Positions 1-10,560 of a stretch of DNA of 64,000 nucleotides are shown here, piece after piece. The position numbers and the translations under genes are program-made. Numbering within the stretch: the first letter of the stretch is position 1; every line of letters begins with the position of its first letter. This stretch comes from Stomoxys calcitrans (lineage: Eukaryota; Arthropoda; Insecta; Diptera; Muscidae). The notes under the pieces are model-generated. The model was given only the letters and a program-made list of their open reading frames with translations, made no database searches and was not told the origin of the DNA. Where the stretch lies: NCBI RefSeq assembly GCF_963082655.1, contig NC_081554.1:52516750-52580749 (forward strand), in the 5' to 3' direction.

Positions 1-184
1 ACAATTCATTGTTTAACTGTAGTTCAGGTCTTAGATGCTATGTCTTATGGGGTTTGCTTAAATTCAGCCTTACTTTTTTAATTTGTGTTTTTCTCTCATA
101 GCATAAGATTTCTGTTTCTCATAATTTTTGTATCATTTCCATAAAGAAAAAGGTAGTTTTAGTAACTTTTCAAAAAAGAAGAGA

Positions 185-1762
185 TAGTTTAATTACGATT
201 TATATGAAAAAAATGTAGTCTTAGCACCCTTGTCTTTGAAACAGGGTAGTTTTGGTACCCTTGTCTTTAAAAAAAGTGCAGTTTTAGTACCCTTGTCTTT
301 GAAAAAGGGTAGTTGTAGTACCCCTGCGTTTGAAAAAGGCTTGTTTTAGCGCCCTTATCTTTAAAAAAGGGTACTTTTAGTACTGCTGCCTTTGAAAGTG
401 GGTAGTTTAAGTAAAACTGTCGTTAAAAAATTGTAGTTTTAGTACCCCTGTCCTTGAAAAGGAGAAGTTTTAGTACCCTTTTAAGGGGGAGTGTAGTTTT
501 TGTACCCTTGTGAGAAAGAGTAGTTTTTGTACCCTTGTCAGAAAGAGTAGTTTTATTACCCTCTCATGTTTGAAAGGGAAGTTTTAGTACCCTTTCATGT
601 GGGAAAATGTAGCTGTAGTACCCTTTCCTGTGGGAGGGAGTATTTTTAGTACTCTTTTCTGTGTGAAAGTGTAGCTTTAGTACCCCGACCTGTAAAAGAC
701 GGTAGTTTTAGTAACCTTTCCTTGGGGAAAGTGTAGTTTTGCCATCCTTTCCTTGGGGAAAGGGTAGTTTTAGAACCCTTTCATCGAGGACAGGGTAGTT
801 TTTGTACCCTTTTCTCGAAGAAAGGGTAGTTTTAGTACCCTTACCTTGGGGAAAAGGGAATTGTTTTGTACCGTTTCTTGTGGGAAAGGGTAGCTTTGGT
901 AAACTTTCCTTTGGGAACGGGTACCTTTAGTGCCCTTTTCTTGGGGAAAGAGAAGTTTTAGTACCCTTTTCTTGAAGAAAGGGTAGTTTAAGTAACCTTT
1001 CTTTGGGGAAGAGGTAGTTTTAGTACCCTTTCCTTGGGGAAATTGTAGTGTTAGTACCCTTTACTTGGGAAAAGGGTAATTTAGTAAGCTTTCCTTAGGG
1101 AAGGGGTAATTTTAGTAATATTTCCTTAGGGAAAGGGTAGCTTTAATACCCTTTCTTTCCTTGGGGAAAGGGAAGTTTTTGTACCCCTTTCTTGGGGTAA
1201 GGGTAGTTTTAGTAAACTTTCCTTCAAGAAAGGATAGTCAAAGTACCCTTTTCATGGGAAAAAGGCTATTTTGGTGACCTTTCCTTGAGAAAATGGTAGT
1301 TTTAATACCCCTTCCTTGGGTAAAGGGTGGTTTTAGTACACTTTTCTTGGGGAAATGGTAGTTAAAGTACCCTTTGCTTTGTAAAGGATAGTTTTAATAA
1401 CCTTTTCTTTGGGAAAGGGTAGTTTTAGTACTTTTTCCTGTGGGAAAGTGTATTTTTTGTACCCTTTCCTGTATGAAAGGGTAGTTTCAGTACCCTTTCC
1501 TTTAGGAAAGGGAAGCTTTAGTACCCTTTCTTGTGGTAAGGGGTAGTTTTAGTACCCTTTCTTTGGGGAAAGTTCAGTTTTAGACGCTTTCCTTGGGGAA
1601 ATGGTAGTTTTAGTACCCATTCCTTGTGGAAAGGGTACATTCAGTAGCCTTTTCTTGGGAAAGGGTAGTTTTAGGACCATTTTCTTGGGAAAGGGGTAGT
1701 TTATGTGCCGTTATCTTAGAAAAATGGTAGTTTTAGTACCATTTCCCTGGGAAAAGGGTAGC
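185..1762. repeat. ~32 bp minisatellite array (left part)
   Basis: About 50 degenerate tandem units whose core reads roughly GGGTAGTTTTAGTACCC followed by CTTTCC, TTGG and GGAAA. Most units contain the inverted pair GGAAAGGGTA and TACCCTTTCC around a 7-base GTTTTAG-like loop, so single strands could form a hairpin in nearly every monomer. Unit length drifts and the first units (185-500) are the most degenerate. The array ends abruptly where mariner sequence begins and resumes after 2609. No coding potential is seen. Confidence 0.93.
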
Positions 1763-2532
1763 GTATTAAAAGTATTAAGTTAAATATACCAAAATCAACC
1801 GTTCATTATCACATAAAAAGTCTTGGACTGGTGAAAAAGCTTGATATTTGGGTACCACATGTATTGAAAGAAATTCATTTAACAAACCGAATCAACGCTT
1901 GTGATATGCACCTTAAACGCAATGAATTCGATCCGTTTTTAAAACGAATCATAACTGGAGATGAAAAATGGATTGTTTACAACAACGTTAGTCGAAAACG
2001 ATCATGGTCCAAGCATGGTGAACCAGCTCAAACCACTTCAAAGGCTGATATCCACCAAAAGAAGGTTATGCTGTCTGTTTGGTGGGATTGGAAGGGTGTG
2101 GTATATTTTGAGCTGCTTCTAAGGAACAAAACGATTAATTCCGATGTTTACTGTCAACAATTGGACAAATTGAATACAGCCATCAAGGAGAAGCGACCAG
2201 AATTGGTCAATCGTAAAGGTGTCATATTCCACCAGGACAACGCTAGACCGCACACATCTTTGGTCACTCGCCAAAAACTGAGTGAGCTTCGCTGGGAATT
2301 GTTGATGCATCCACCATATAGCTCTGACCTTGCACCATCAGACTACCATTTATTTCGATCTTTGCAGAACTCCTTAAATGGTAAAACTTTCGGCAATGAT
2401 GAGGCTATAAAATCGCACTTGGTTCAGTTTTTTGCAGATAAAGGCCAGAAGTTCTATGAGCGTGGAATACTAAATTTGCCAGGATGATGGCAAAAGGTTA
2501 TCGAACAAAATGGCAATTATATATTTGATTAA
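1762..2532 (+). pseudogene. mariner transposase, N-terminally truncated, D,D34D catalytic core
   Basis: The frame can be read from the array junction with no start codon; the first in-frame ATG is at 1831. Counting from that ATG, the WVPHVL linker motif is at residues 7-12, the first catalytic Asp at 44 (TGDEKW), the second at 136 (HQDNARPH) and the third at 171 (DLAPSDYH). The 34-residue spacing defines mariner D,D34D. All three Asp residues survive, but the helix-turn-helix DNA-binding half is gone. A TGA at 2485-2487 sits where the family has a conserved Arg; beyond it the frame continues through WQKVIEQNG to the natural TAA at 2530-2532. The subfamily call (irritans) rests on overall resemblance. 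Confidence 0.93.
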
Positions 2533-2607
2533 AGTTCATTCTAAGTTTTATTAAAAATGCATTTACTTTCTTTTAAAAAATCCGCAATTACCTTTTGGGC
2601 AACCCAA
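1762..2607 (+). mobile_element. 5'-truncated mariner (irritans-type) inside the minisatellite
   Basis: The right end is intact: the inverted-repeat sequence TTTTGGGCAACCCAA ends at 2607 and is followed by TA, the mariner target dinucleotide. The left inverted repeat and about the first 90 codons are missing; array sequence joins the transposase directly near 1762. The 3' 85 bases (2521-2607) match, in reverse complement, the left ends of the MITEs at 24282, 27868 and 62913. The truncation and stop codon make it immobile. Confidence 0.92.
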
Positions 2608-2608
2608 T

Positions 2609-2851
2609 ATTTACCTTTTCCTGTTTTAGTACCCAAGATTGTGGAAAATGGTAGTTTTAGTACCTTTGCCTCTGGAAATGGGTAGCTTTAGAAGTCTGGT
2701 CTCTGTAAATGGGTAGTTTTAGAACCCTTGCCTCTGGAAAAGGCTAAGTTTTGATACCCTTTCCTTAAGGAAAAGATAGATTTAGTACCCTTACCTCTGA
2801 GAATGGGTAAATTTTATGCAATTTCCTCTGAGAAAGGGTAAATTAAGTAGA
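2609..2851. repeat. ~32 bp minisatellite array (right part)
   Basis: Continuation of the 185-1762 array after the mariner, with about 7 units of the GTTTTAGTACCC type. Units are more diverged here, with CCTCTGG replacing CCTTGGG. It ends against a SINE-1 copy. Confidence 0.88.
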
Positions 2852-2854
2852 TAA

Positions 2855-3078
2855 GAGCCCTCCTTTTTATAGCTGAGTCCGAACGGCAGGTTGCTGTGCG
2901 ACACCTCCTTGTGAAAAAGTTTTTACATGGCATAATACCTTATAAGTGTCGCCAGCATTAGGAGGAGATAACCACCGCTGGAAAATTATTTTTCCGATTT
3001 TCTCATCAGTATTCAAACCCAGGCGTTTAGCGTCATAGGCGGACATTTTAATAGCTGCGCTACTGCGATGCGAAAAAG
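2855..3078 (-). mobile_element. SINE-1 (tRNA-derived), minus-strand copy
   Basis: The tRNA-like head lies at the right end. Reading leftward on the minus strand there is an A-box-like GCGCAGCTATTAAAATGTCC, then CGCCTATGACGCTAAACGCC, and a degraded B box (GGTTTGAATAC). The conserved body follows (CGGTGGTTATCTCCTCC, AATGCTGGCGACACT, GACTCAGCTATAAAAAGGAG). It lacks the distal 3' part found in longer copies. Confidence 0.85.
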
Positions 3079-4023
3079 TACATATAATACCCCAACCCAA
3101 TTCCTGTGGAATTCCTAGCCATTATATTTCTGATTGAGCCTTCTGCTAGTGATTAGTTACCAGGAGCCACAAAAGAGGTGGTAAGACTCTACCTACGGCG
3201 TAACTTTGCCTTATTGAGCTTCTTGCTAGCGAAGAGTTGATGGTCCTGCCTTTCGTCCTGAAGCACTCAATTCAATGGGGTCCTTATGTTTAGCAGAAAG
3301 TGTTGACTAAAAACCTGTTGTATGTGTATCTATGTCACCAAGTAAAACCACCTAGCTCCTAGTTCCGGCCTACGTATTGAAGCTTACCACATCATAAGAG
3401 GCATTGATAACTGATCGAAATTTAGTATAAGCTGTTTAACAATTCAGTTTTCAAGGGGAAAGATGAGAGACTAATTGGCATATAGTCCTTGGGAAGAAGG
3501 TGGCTCGATTCTTCCGCCTTTGTATCACTCTTTCAGGAGTTTTTGCCAAGCCCATTGGCTATCGCCCACCTGGAGAGATATTTTAGTGGAAACCCCGTAG
3601 ATAATACCTTCAAAAAATACCTTCAAATAAAACCTTCACACATTCGTTCCTAAATTAATTGAGAAATGAATTGAGGTGTCAAATTCTTCCTACTCGAGCC
3701 ACTATCAATTGACAGATTTTTAGTGCAAGCATGCTGGTTGTAGGTTTCTAATATAGCAAGTATCCAATACTCTCTCCAGAGTCTTCAAGACGAAAGATAA
3801 ATTGACTTATGGTCTTTGGGCAGGGATTGAGTGGCTCGATATTGCCGCCTAGGCCACAGAAATCATCTTATTCCTCCGCTATCCAGCCAGCACATAGTTC
3901 AGCAAAATAAAGCTCCTAAAAATCACATGTATAGTATGGGTGTAGGAGGGCACAAGGCCATCTGATCCCTATATTTAACTTCTTGTAACCCCACAGCCTA
4001 TTTGTTGCTGACTATGCTTATAA
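3079..4023. other. no gene seen; degenerate dispersed repeat pair
   Basis: No coding exon recognised. Two related blocks occur at about 3460-3545 and 3785-3865, sharing GGTGGCTCGAT or GAGTGGCTCGAT followed by a TGCCGCCT-like stretch, about 340 bp apart. They probably belong to an old transposon or satellite unit of unknown family. Confidence 0.4.
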
Positions 4024-4623
4024 TAAAGGGTGATTTTTTTGAGGTTAGGATTTTCATGCATTAGTATTTGACAGATCACGTGGGATTTCAGACATGGTGT
4101 CAAAGAGAAAGATGCTCAGTATGCTTTGACATTTCATCATGAATAGACTTACTAACGAGCAACGCTTGCAAATCATTGAATTTTATTACCAAAATCAGTG
4201 TTCGGTTCGAAATTTTGACAAATTTTGTTCAGCGATGAGGCTCATTTCTGGTTGAATGGCTACGTAAATAAGCAAAATTGCCGCATTTGGAGTGAAGAGC
4301 AACCAGAAGCCGTTCAAGAACTGCCCATGCACTCGAAAAATGCACTGTTTGGTGTGGTTTGTACGCTGGTGGAATCATTGGACCGTATTTTTTCAAAGAT
4401 GCTGTTGGACGCAACGTTACGGTGAATGAACACATTTCGAACCAAACACTGATTTTGGTAATAAAATTCAATGATTTGCAAGCGTTGCTCGTTAGTAAGT
4501 CTATTCACGATGAAATGTCAAAGCATACTGAGCATCTTTCTCTTTGACACCATGTCTGAAATCCCACGTGATCTGTCAAATACTAATGCATGAAAATCCT
4601 AACCTCAAAAAAATCACCCTTTA
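4024..4623. mobile_element. DD41D Tc1/mariner-type transposon rebuilt as a foldback (copy 1)
   Basis: The element begins TAAAGGGTGATTTTTTTGAG and ends with its reverse complement, bounded by TA on each side. The inverted arms run about 190 bp (4024-4213 and 4434-4623) and differ at only about two positions. Each arm contains the ATG and the first ~20 codons of the transposase (NEQRLQIIEFYYQN), so the 5' end is present at both termini in opposite orientation and the natural 3' end has been replaced. A transposase core fragment lies between the arms. Confidence 0.9.
4140..4425 (+). pseudogene. DD41D transposase fragment, deleted and frameshifted
   Basis: The ATG at 4140 opens MNRLTNEQRLQIIEFYYQN. 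After about 25 residues the sequence jumps straight to the first catalytic motif, SDEAHFWLNGYVNKQ, then EEQPEAVQELPMH. Downstream the protein is split between frames: GGIIGPYFFKDA and NVTVNE are read in another frame from about 4360. The second and third catalytic Asp regions are missing, replaced by the inverted copy of the 5' end. It cannot encode an active enzyme. Confidence 0.85.
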
Positions 4624-5790
4624 CTTAAGTGCCTTAAACATGCAGCATGTCAATACTGATAAGCTGTCACTCCTTACGCATCCGTGCTTTTCTAAGCTTA
4701 AATCATAAGAAATATTTTTTTAAGTTATTACGATTCGAAAAGGAAAAATCTTTAAATTATTACTGCATTCCTTGGGCAGAACAAGCCCTTCTACGAATAG
4801 ACAATAAAAAGTAAATGCTTCTCTTTAGGCATTTTCACACATATCAATGGCACTGCCACAAAAATTAAAGGTCGTTAAACACAAATTCCTCTTCAAACAT
4901 AAATAATGACCAAATTCCCAAAACTAAGAACTCCCCGTTTATGAATTACCCATTTTTGTTTTCAAATAGGCAGTAGTGACACATCTAAAAGCTGTAAATA
5001 ATAAAATAAATTTAATTACACCATTAGATGATACCCCACAAAAAAAAATGGAAAAACGCATATCTTGAACAACAAGACAATTATTGTCTTTATGCTATAA
5101 ATGCAGCCCGAAACCCAGAGCCTCTGTGGTCCAATGTTTGGCACATTAGCTTTGCCACATACGATACTTTATTCAACCACCAAACCAGATAGACAAAGAG
5201 TTCAACGAAGGTTGTTGTTTTGTTGCTGCTGTTGGCAACTGCAATGAAACGACAACAATTTATGAACATCATAAAAACGATTTTAATGATCTCAAAACAA
5301 GAACTAGGCACACGGACAGAGAGAGAGAGAGATAGGGCCCTGAGAGGGAGGGATGAACATACAGATGTTGATTGTTCCTTGATTAAAATCATGAAAAACG
5401 AAATAAAAATGAAAACAATTCCAATAAATCGTTGGTATAAGAGGAAATTCACTATTGATTGTGGAACATACCCCCACAATGCGATATGCCAGTGGTTATG
5501 TGTAAAGAATGTGATGTGATGATGAAGGAAACAGTGGAGATCATATGCTGTAGTTAAATTGAATTAAGAATGGAAAAGGTTTCAATGTTGGAGGGGGCGA
5601 ATAATGCCCAAATTTGAAGATTGCGTATTTGAAAAATGAACATAAGGACAGAAGAAAAAATCCCAGAAGGGCTTCGAGTTTTAAGGTCAAACTTTTTTTA
5701 GGGCCCTTCACACAGACTTATCCGAGATCTATGATAGATGAGTGGGCCGATGTATGCGAATTTGTGTTCGTACCTTCATAGTTTGCCAAA
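4624..5790. other. AT-rich single-copy-like DNA, no gene seen
   Basis: No repeat family or coding signature recognised. Open frames near 5090-5519 lie on both strands over the same bases and look like chance. There is a short GA run at 5321-5336. Confidence 0.5.
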
Positions 5791-5799
5791 AACATAAAT

Positions 5800-6500
5800 C
5801 AGATATTTACATTTGGGGTGAAGTACCTAGGGGAGACGCCCCACCCCAAAACCCCCAAAAACGGGCGTATAGTCCGAATGGTACAATATGGGACTTAAAT
5901 GCAAGATAAACTGTAAACTTTTGTATTAGTTACGTATTCTACTCTTAAATAACTTTCGATTGAGTCCTATATTGTCATGTTCGGTTTGTATGTCCATTTG
6001 GGTCATAATTTTGGGGTGGGGAGGCCGCCCCTTGGATTTGACCCTAAATTGTTATATAAGTTTCGTGTTTGACTTCCAATTACCTTTCATTTCGTATCAA
6101 TATTGCTCCATCGGTAAACATGTCCGTTTGAGTGGGTTTTAGGGGTGGGGTGGGCCCCCGACACGTGAGGTCGAATATTATATGAAGATCACACTCTACT
6201 CTTAAATACCTCATCATCATTTGATACCCATATTGTCCCAATCGGTAAACATGTCCGTTTAAGTGTGTTTAAGGGTAGGCTGTCCCCCATGGTTATTTGA
6301 CTCCAAAGTTGTATACCAATTTTGTGTTTTTGTGATCGCGGAGATCAGGCGTTTCTTAAATTGGTGCAGTGCCCCCCCCCCCCCCCCCATCGCGGATATG
6401 ACAAAATGAAGTTCCCTATTTTCAGAGGGGACCAAACTGCACCATTTGTAAAAATTTCATGAAAATTGGTTTGGCCAATTTTGAGTTAATTCGGAGCAAA
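5800..6500. repeat. Helitron-like internally repeated element (~190 bp units)
   Basis: Recurring GCCCCACCCCAAAAC-type blocks alternate with CAATATGGGACTTAAATG and tracts like CGGTAAACATGTCCGTTTRA (5820, 5990, 6110, 6240). The same language recurs at 20820-21090, 30590-30860 and 61400-63400. The right end has GAGCAAACAAACAAAG, the complement of the TTTGTTTGTTTGTTC seen near 61230 and 61950. A run of 18 C lies at 6371-6388. The Helitron assignment is inference from the ends of sister copies. Confidence 0.6.
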
Positions 6501-6539
6501 CAAACAAAGCGCTACACTTCCATTTTTTAGTAATAGATT

Positions 6540-7217
6540 TATCTGCAGATACAGATGGACCTTACTCGTCATGACTACTACAAGTCATTAAAAAATAGCA
6601 CGTTTAGCCAAATAATTGCGCCCTCTAGAGGCTTAAGAAGTCAAACCGAGCGATCGGATTATATAGCAGCTATACCAGTTTATAAACCTATTTGGAGTAT
6701 ACCTGGCACGGCTGCTAGAACCCGTAGCAAAACTTTACGTAAAAAAATTTCAGCCAAAACGGGTTATTGCGCCTTCTATGCTCTAGGCTCTAGGCTCAAG
6801 AAGTCAAGATCCGAAATCGGTTTATATGGCAGCAACATCAGGTTATGAACCGATTTGGACAATTGTTGACACAGTTATTGAAAGTCAGAACAAACCACCC
6901 CATGAAAAATTTCAGCCAAATCGAAAGAGAATTGCACCGTCTAGAGGCTCAAGAAGTCAAGATCCGAGATAGGTTTATATGGCAGCTATATCAAAAAGTG
7001 GACCGATATGGCCCATTTACAATCCACAACGCCCTACACTTATAGAAAGTCTTCTCTAGCAAGTGGTGTCGCTATGTGGCTGTGGTTATCTCATGATACG
7101 AGATCGGTTTATATGGCAGCTATATCAAAAAGTGGACCGATATGGCCCATTTACAATCCACAACGCCCTACACTTATAGAAAGTCTTCTCTAGCAAGTGG
7201 TGTCGCTATGTGGCTCT
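6540..7217 (+). repeat. family-B internal units with a 134 bp tandem duplication
   Basis: Three to four units carry the family-B signatures GCGCCCTCTAGAGGCT, AAGAAGTCAAGATCCGA, GGTTTATATGGCAGCTATAT and GGACCGATATGGCCCATTTA. The terminal modules are missing. The last ~120 bases are duplicated in tandem (about 6965-7083 and 7099-7217) with almost no differences. Confidence 0.82.
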
Positions 7218-7440
7218 TTCTCATACTCTCACTTTCAGGTTCGACATTGATTGAGCGTTGAAAAACCAGGCACATCTTTTGGAATCACTCACTGTTAAGT
7301 TGTCAAAATTGATTGAAGTCCCAACATCTCTTCTGCGGAGGTTCAAGAGTGAATTGATAGTAGACCACGGCAGTGTTCTGCGTTGACCACCTTACCGATC
7401 TTTAGATTCAGTTTTCCGATTCTAGAGTTAGTAGGAGGTC

Positions 7441-7852
7441 ACCGCGGCGCAGAGGTTAGTATATCCGCCTATGACAATGGATACGAATCCTGGCTGGAAC
7501 ATCAGACAAAATTTTGAGCGGTGGTTATCTCCTTTTAAGGTCGCTACAGTAACCGAGTTGATAAGCGTACTCGGATTTACCAGTGCGGGAGTTGTCGGTT
7601 AGATTCCCACCGAAGGCGTGGTCTGTCGCTACTGTGGTATCAAAATGAACTAAAATTGTCAAAATGAGTCTGTTTAGAAAAAATACCGCCACACTAACCT
7701 AACCTTACCTATACCTTGCCATGTAAAAACTTCTTTCAAAGAGGTGTCGCCATGTGGCATGCCTTTCGGACTCGGCTATAAAAATGAGGTGCCTTATTAT
7801 TGGGCTTAAAACACGAATCAGGCAGCACTCATTGATATGTAAGATGTTAGCC
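7441..7852 (+). mobile_element. SINE-1, plus-strand copy split by SINE-2
   Basis: The tRNA-like head at 7441-7500 has an A box (GCGCAGAGGTTAGTATATCC) and a B-box-like ACGAATCCTGG. The body runs to about 7545, is broken by SINE-2, and resumes at about 7706 with CTTGCCATGTAAAAACTTC, AAGAGGTGTCGCC, GACTCGGCTATAAAAA and the tail CACTCATTGATATGTAAG. Confidence 0.85.
7546..7705 (+). mobile_element. SINE-2 (tRNA-derived, LINE-A-like tail) nested in SINE-1
   Basis: The head reads CCGAGTTGATAAGCGTACTC (A-box region) and TCGGTTAGATTCCCACC (B box GGTTCGATTCC with one change). The tail from about 7632, TGTGGTATCAAAATGAAC then GTCAAAATGAGTCTG and AACCTAACC, matches the 3' tail of LINE-A (TGTGGTATCACAATGGAC ... 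GTCAAAGTGAATCTG ... AACCTAACC, 17798-17868). A second SINE-2 lies at 59440-59605 on the minus strand. Confidence 0.78.
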
Positions 7853-8030
7853 CCCTGAAGGTTAAGGCATAGAATGTTATACTGTTTCCAAACATATTGT
7901 CAGCAACACGTACAGAATGCAATAAATCGTGATATCTATTAAAGTCTCTAGCACCTCGAGTTTATAGCCGGAAAGCAAGTGTCTGATGTCAGGCCTATAA
8001 CCTGAGGCATAACTACCAACTCGCTGTATG

Positions 8031-8538
8031 TACACTAGGGTGGGGCGATTTGAAAATCTTAAGGGCCCTTCGCGTTTTTGATTCATTGGATTGTACTGAG
8101 CAAAAAAGTCCACTAGACCATATGTTTACGGCGAAAATCGAGCTTCCAGATTTTGACTTGCAATTTTTTCTCAGACTTTGGTCACGTTGTTTGGGATATT
8201 TTGGCCTATAACAACCAAACCATTGAGATTTACGATCCAATACTAAAACAAAAATTGTAGCCAAGACAATAGTTAAGAAGGAACGCTCCTTCTGGCAGTT
8301 TTGGCTTTGTGAAAGTGTAATTTTTTTCGTGAAAATATTGATAAATTGTCATTTTCAGTTGTTCAGGTGACGCTGACATCAGTCGCCTACCATCTAAGGA
8401 ACAACTACCAACTCGCTGTATGTACTCTAGGGTGTGACGATTTGAACATCTTAAGGGCCCTTCTCGTTTCTGATTTGTGGGATAAAGACCCACATAAAGA
8501 ATTTTTTCCTTCCATACTAATCGCCCTATCCTAATGTA
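8031..8538. mobile_element. short element with 20 bp imperfect inverted ends and an internal repeat
   Basis: The left end TACACTAGGGTGGGGCGATT pairs with the right end AATCGCCCTATCCTAATGTA with three mismatches. The left ~60 bases recur inside at about 8423-8480 (CTCTAGGGTGTGACGATT, ATCTTAAGGGCCCTTC), and the preceding CTACCAACTCGCTGTATG is repeated 392 bp apart (8013 and 8405). The element may extend leftward. Family unknown; no transposase. Confidence 0.6.
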
Positions 8539-8545
8539 AACACTG

Positions 8546-9560
8546 TATAGCTCTATCTCGGCAGTTCCAAACTTCTCTGCTTAAAGTCTATGTGAGAGTC
8601 GGTGGTATCCAGAGCAAATAAGATAGATAAAGGAAACGTAACTCCTTATAGAAGTGATATTCATTTGATTTACAACATTTTGTAACAAAACCACTGTAAT
8701 TTTTTTCTCTATAATTTTTTTCTTCAAAATTATTGATGTAAAACTCTATAAAATCCATAAAACGTGCGTTAAATGGGTATGTAATAAGAATCGTATGTAC
8801 AACATGGTTATTTAAGAAATAAAATTTTCAATATATTCTCTTCCTGCATGAATCCAATCAACAACAATCAGTTAAGTGTTTATTAGAAATTAAGAGAATA
8901 TGGGGGGAAAACTCCACGGAGATCTAAGCCATAAAAATCTTTAACGTGTTGCAGCATAAGATGACTAATAGGCCAGGCAGATGGTGTCAGTAAAAACAAA
9001 GATGAAGATAATTACGATGATAATGATCATCATCGGTAACATCAGTGTTTGTGGTGAGTATTCCAAGGAAATTGGAGTAGAATTTAATTGGCCTCAATAG
9101 TGACCCCTAACCCTCAACGCAAAAACCAATTCTTGGAGATACAAAGCACACGCAAACATTCATTTCATACCCCTGCACTCTTACAATGCAACTTCGGAAG
9201 TTAGATGGTAAGACGAAAGATATATAGAAACTCATAATAAACAAACAAAGATGGGCATGGGCGTAGGAATGATTACTTTAAAGGTGGGGCGAGGGTTTAC
9301 AACGAGGATAGGTGTGTGAGGTTTTACAAGCGGTCCACTACGGTAGTAATGGAACTTTTCCCATTAACACTACATTGATATTCTTTTCAGTCCAATGCAA
9401 GCTTAGCTCATTGATAGTGGACCTTTTTTTTATAGTTGAGTCCGAAAATAGAGAAACATATACCCTCCATTTTTTTTCTCTTTGATACCAATAAGCAACA
9501 TATGAAATATTATGTCGATAGGTTAATGTTTTTAAGTAATCCATTTCAGAATTTTGAGTC
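8546..9560. other. AT-rich single-copy-like DNA, no gene seen
   Basis: No recognised element apart from a possible SINE-1 scrap (TTTTTTATAGTTGAGTCCGA, 9427-9446). Candidate frames here are short and lack family resemblance. Confidence 0.45.
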
Positions 9561-9719
9561 CTAGCATACAAAGGAAGGTTAGGTTAGGTTAAAGTAACAA
9601 TCTACCATCAGACTCACTTAGACGTTATCGTCCATTGTGATACCACAGGAACAGGAGAATGAAGATGTCTTCTACTTCCCAGCGTTGAACCATCCAGATC
9701 GCTTTAAAAAGTCCAACAA

Positions 9720-10560
9720 CTAGCAAAGAAATGAGAACCTGAAGTGGAACTCCTTCTGACACACACACAGCAGTTGTTCTATAGTCTCTTCTTCCTCGAA
9801 GTCCTCACAGCTTCTGTAAAAGTCGTTAATGGCAATATCTAAATATGCTGACAGACCGACAGTTAGATAGTAGCCTGTCATGACGGACACAATGACTGAG
9901 ATGTCTGTTCTAGCCAGTGGCAGCAAAGCGGAGATCTCTTTAAGTCTAGTTTTGGAATGCTCACAGCCCCCTCTTTGTGACCAGCTATCATTCTTTGTCC
10001 TTCGGGCCTGATTCTGAAAACTTAGCTCACATGTCGCTAGGGGGTTACCCACAGTTCCAGTTCCCCTGGAATGTGTAAAGAAATTCTCAGTCTCGCAAGC
10101 TCATCTGCACTATAAATCCCTGGGATATATCTGTGGCCCAGAATAGTTCAATTTTGAACTGTTTAGCCATTTTGCTGAGAGATCTGTGACAGACGAGGGA
10201 GGTTTTTGATTGAGAAATGTGATCTCCATAAATTTAATGGCTGCTTGGCTGTATTTGACTTCTTTAATTGCAAGGATCTTCGCTAGATAAACACAACAGT
10301 GGTCGGGTAATCTACTCGATATGACCAGTCCAAGTTCTTCAGAGTACACCCCAAAGACCTAAAGACTAGTTTGGACCCATCCGTATAGAAGTTTATGTAA
10401 CTCCTATTACCAGGTATATTGTAGGTTCAATGGGTTCTATCAGGAATAGTTGTGTACTTTTTTTTATCAAAAAGAGGCTCAGGCAATGTGTAATCCACAA
10501 TACCTGAAACATCGGACATGGTATCAAGAATAACACATACAGTGTCCGTAGCTGCCACAT
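9720..10560 (-). pseudogene. LINE-A ORF2 C-terminus: RNase H remnant and CCHC zinc knuckle
   Basis: On the minus strand, 10349-10110 reads EELGLVISSRLPDHC then KILAIKEV and SQAAIKFMEI, which are the E- and D-bearing RNase H strands. The Glu normally in AEILAIKEV is Lys here, so catalysis would be lost. Frame 10052-9720 then reads NDSWSQRGGCEHSKT, LARTDISVIVSVMTG and the zinc knuckle RSCEDFEEEETIEQLLCVC. The expected His is Gln in this copy; the copy at 33.6 kb keeps it (EHLLCVCP). Confidence 0.82.

Noticed and set aside
5090..5519. Overlapping 129- and 99-codon genes
   Set aside because: Both strands open over the same bases, with GA-rich low-complexity content and no recognised domain.
6371..6388. 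18-base C run as a structural (i-motif/G4) site
   Set aside because: A single homopolymer inside a repeat; slippage or sequencing error is the simpler explanation.
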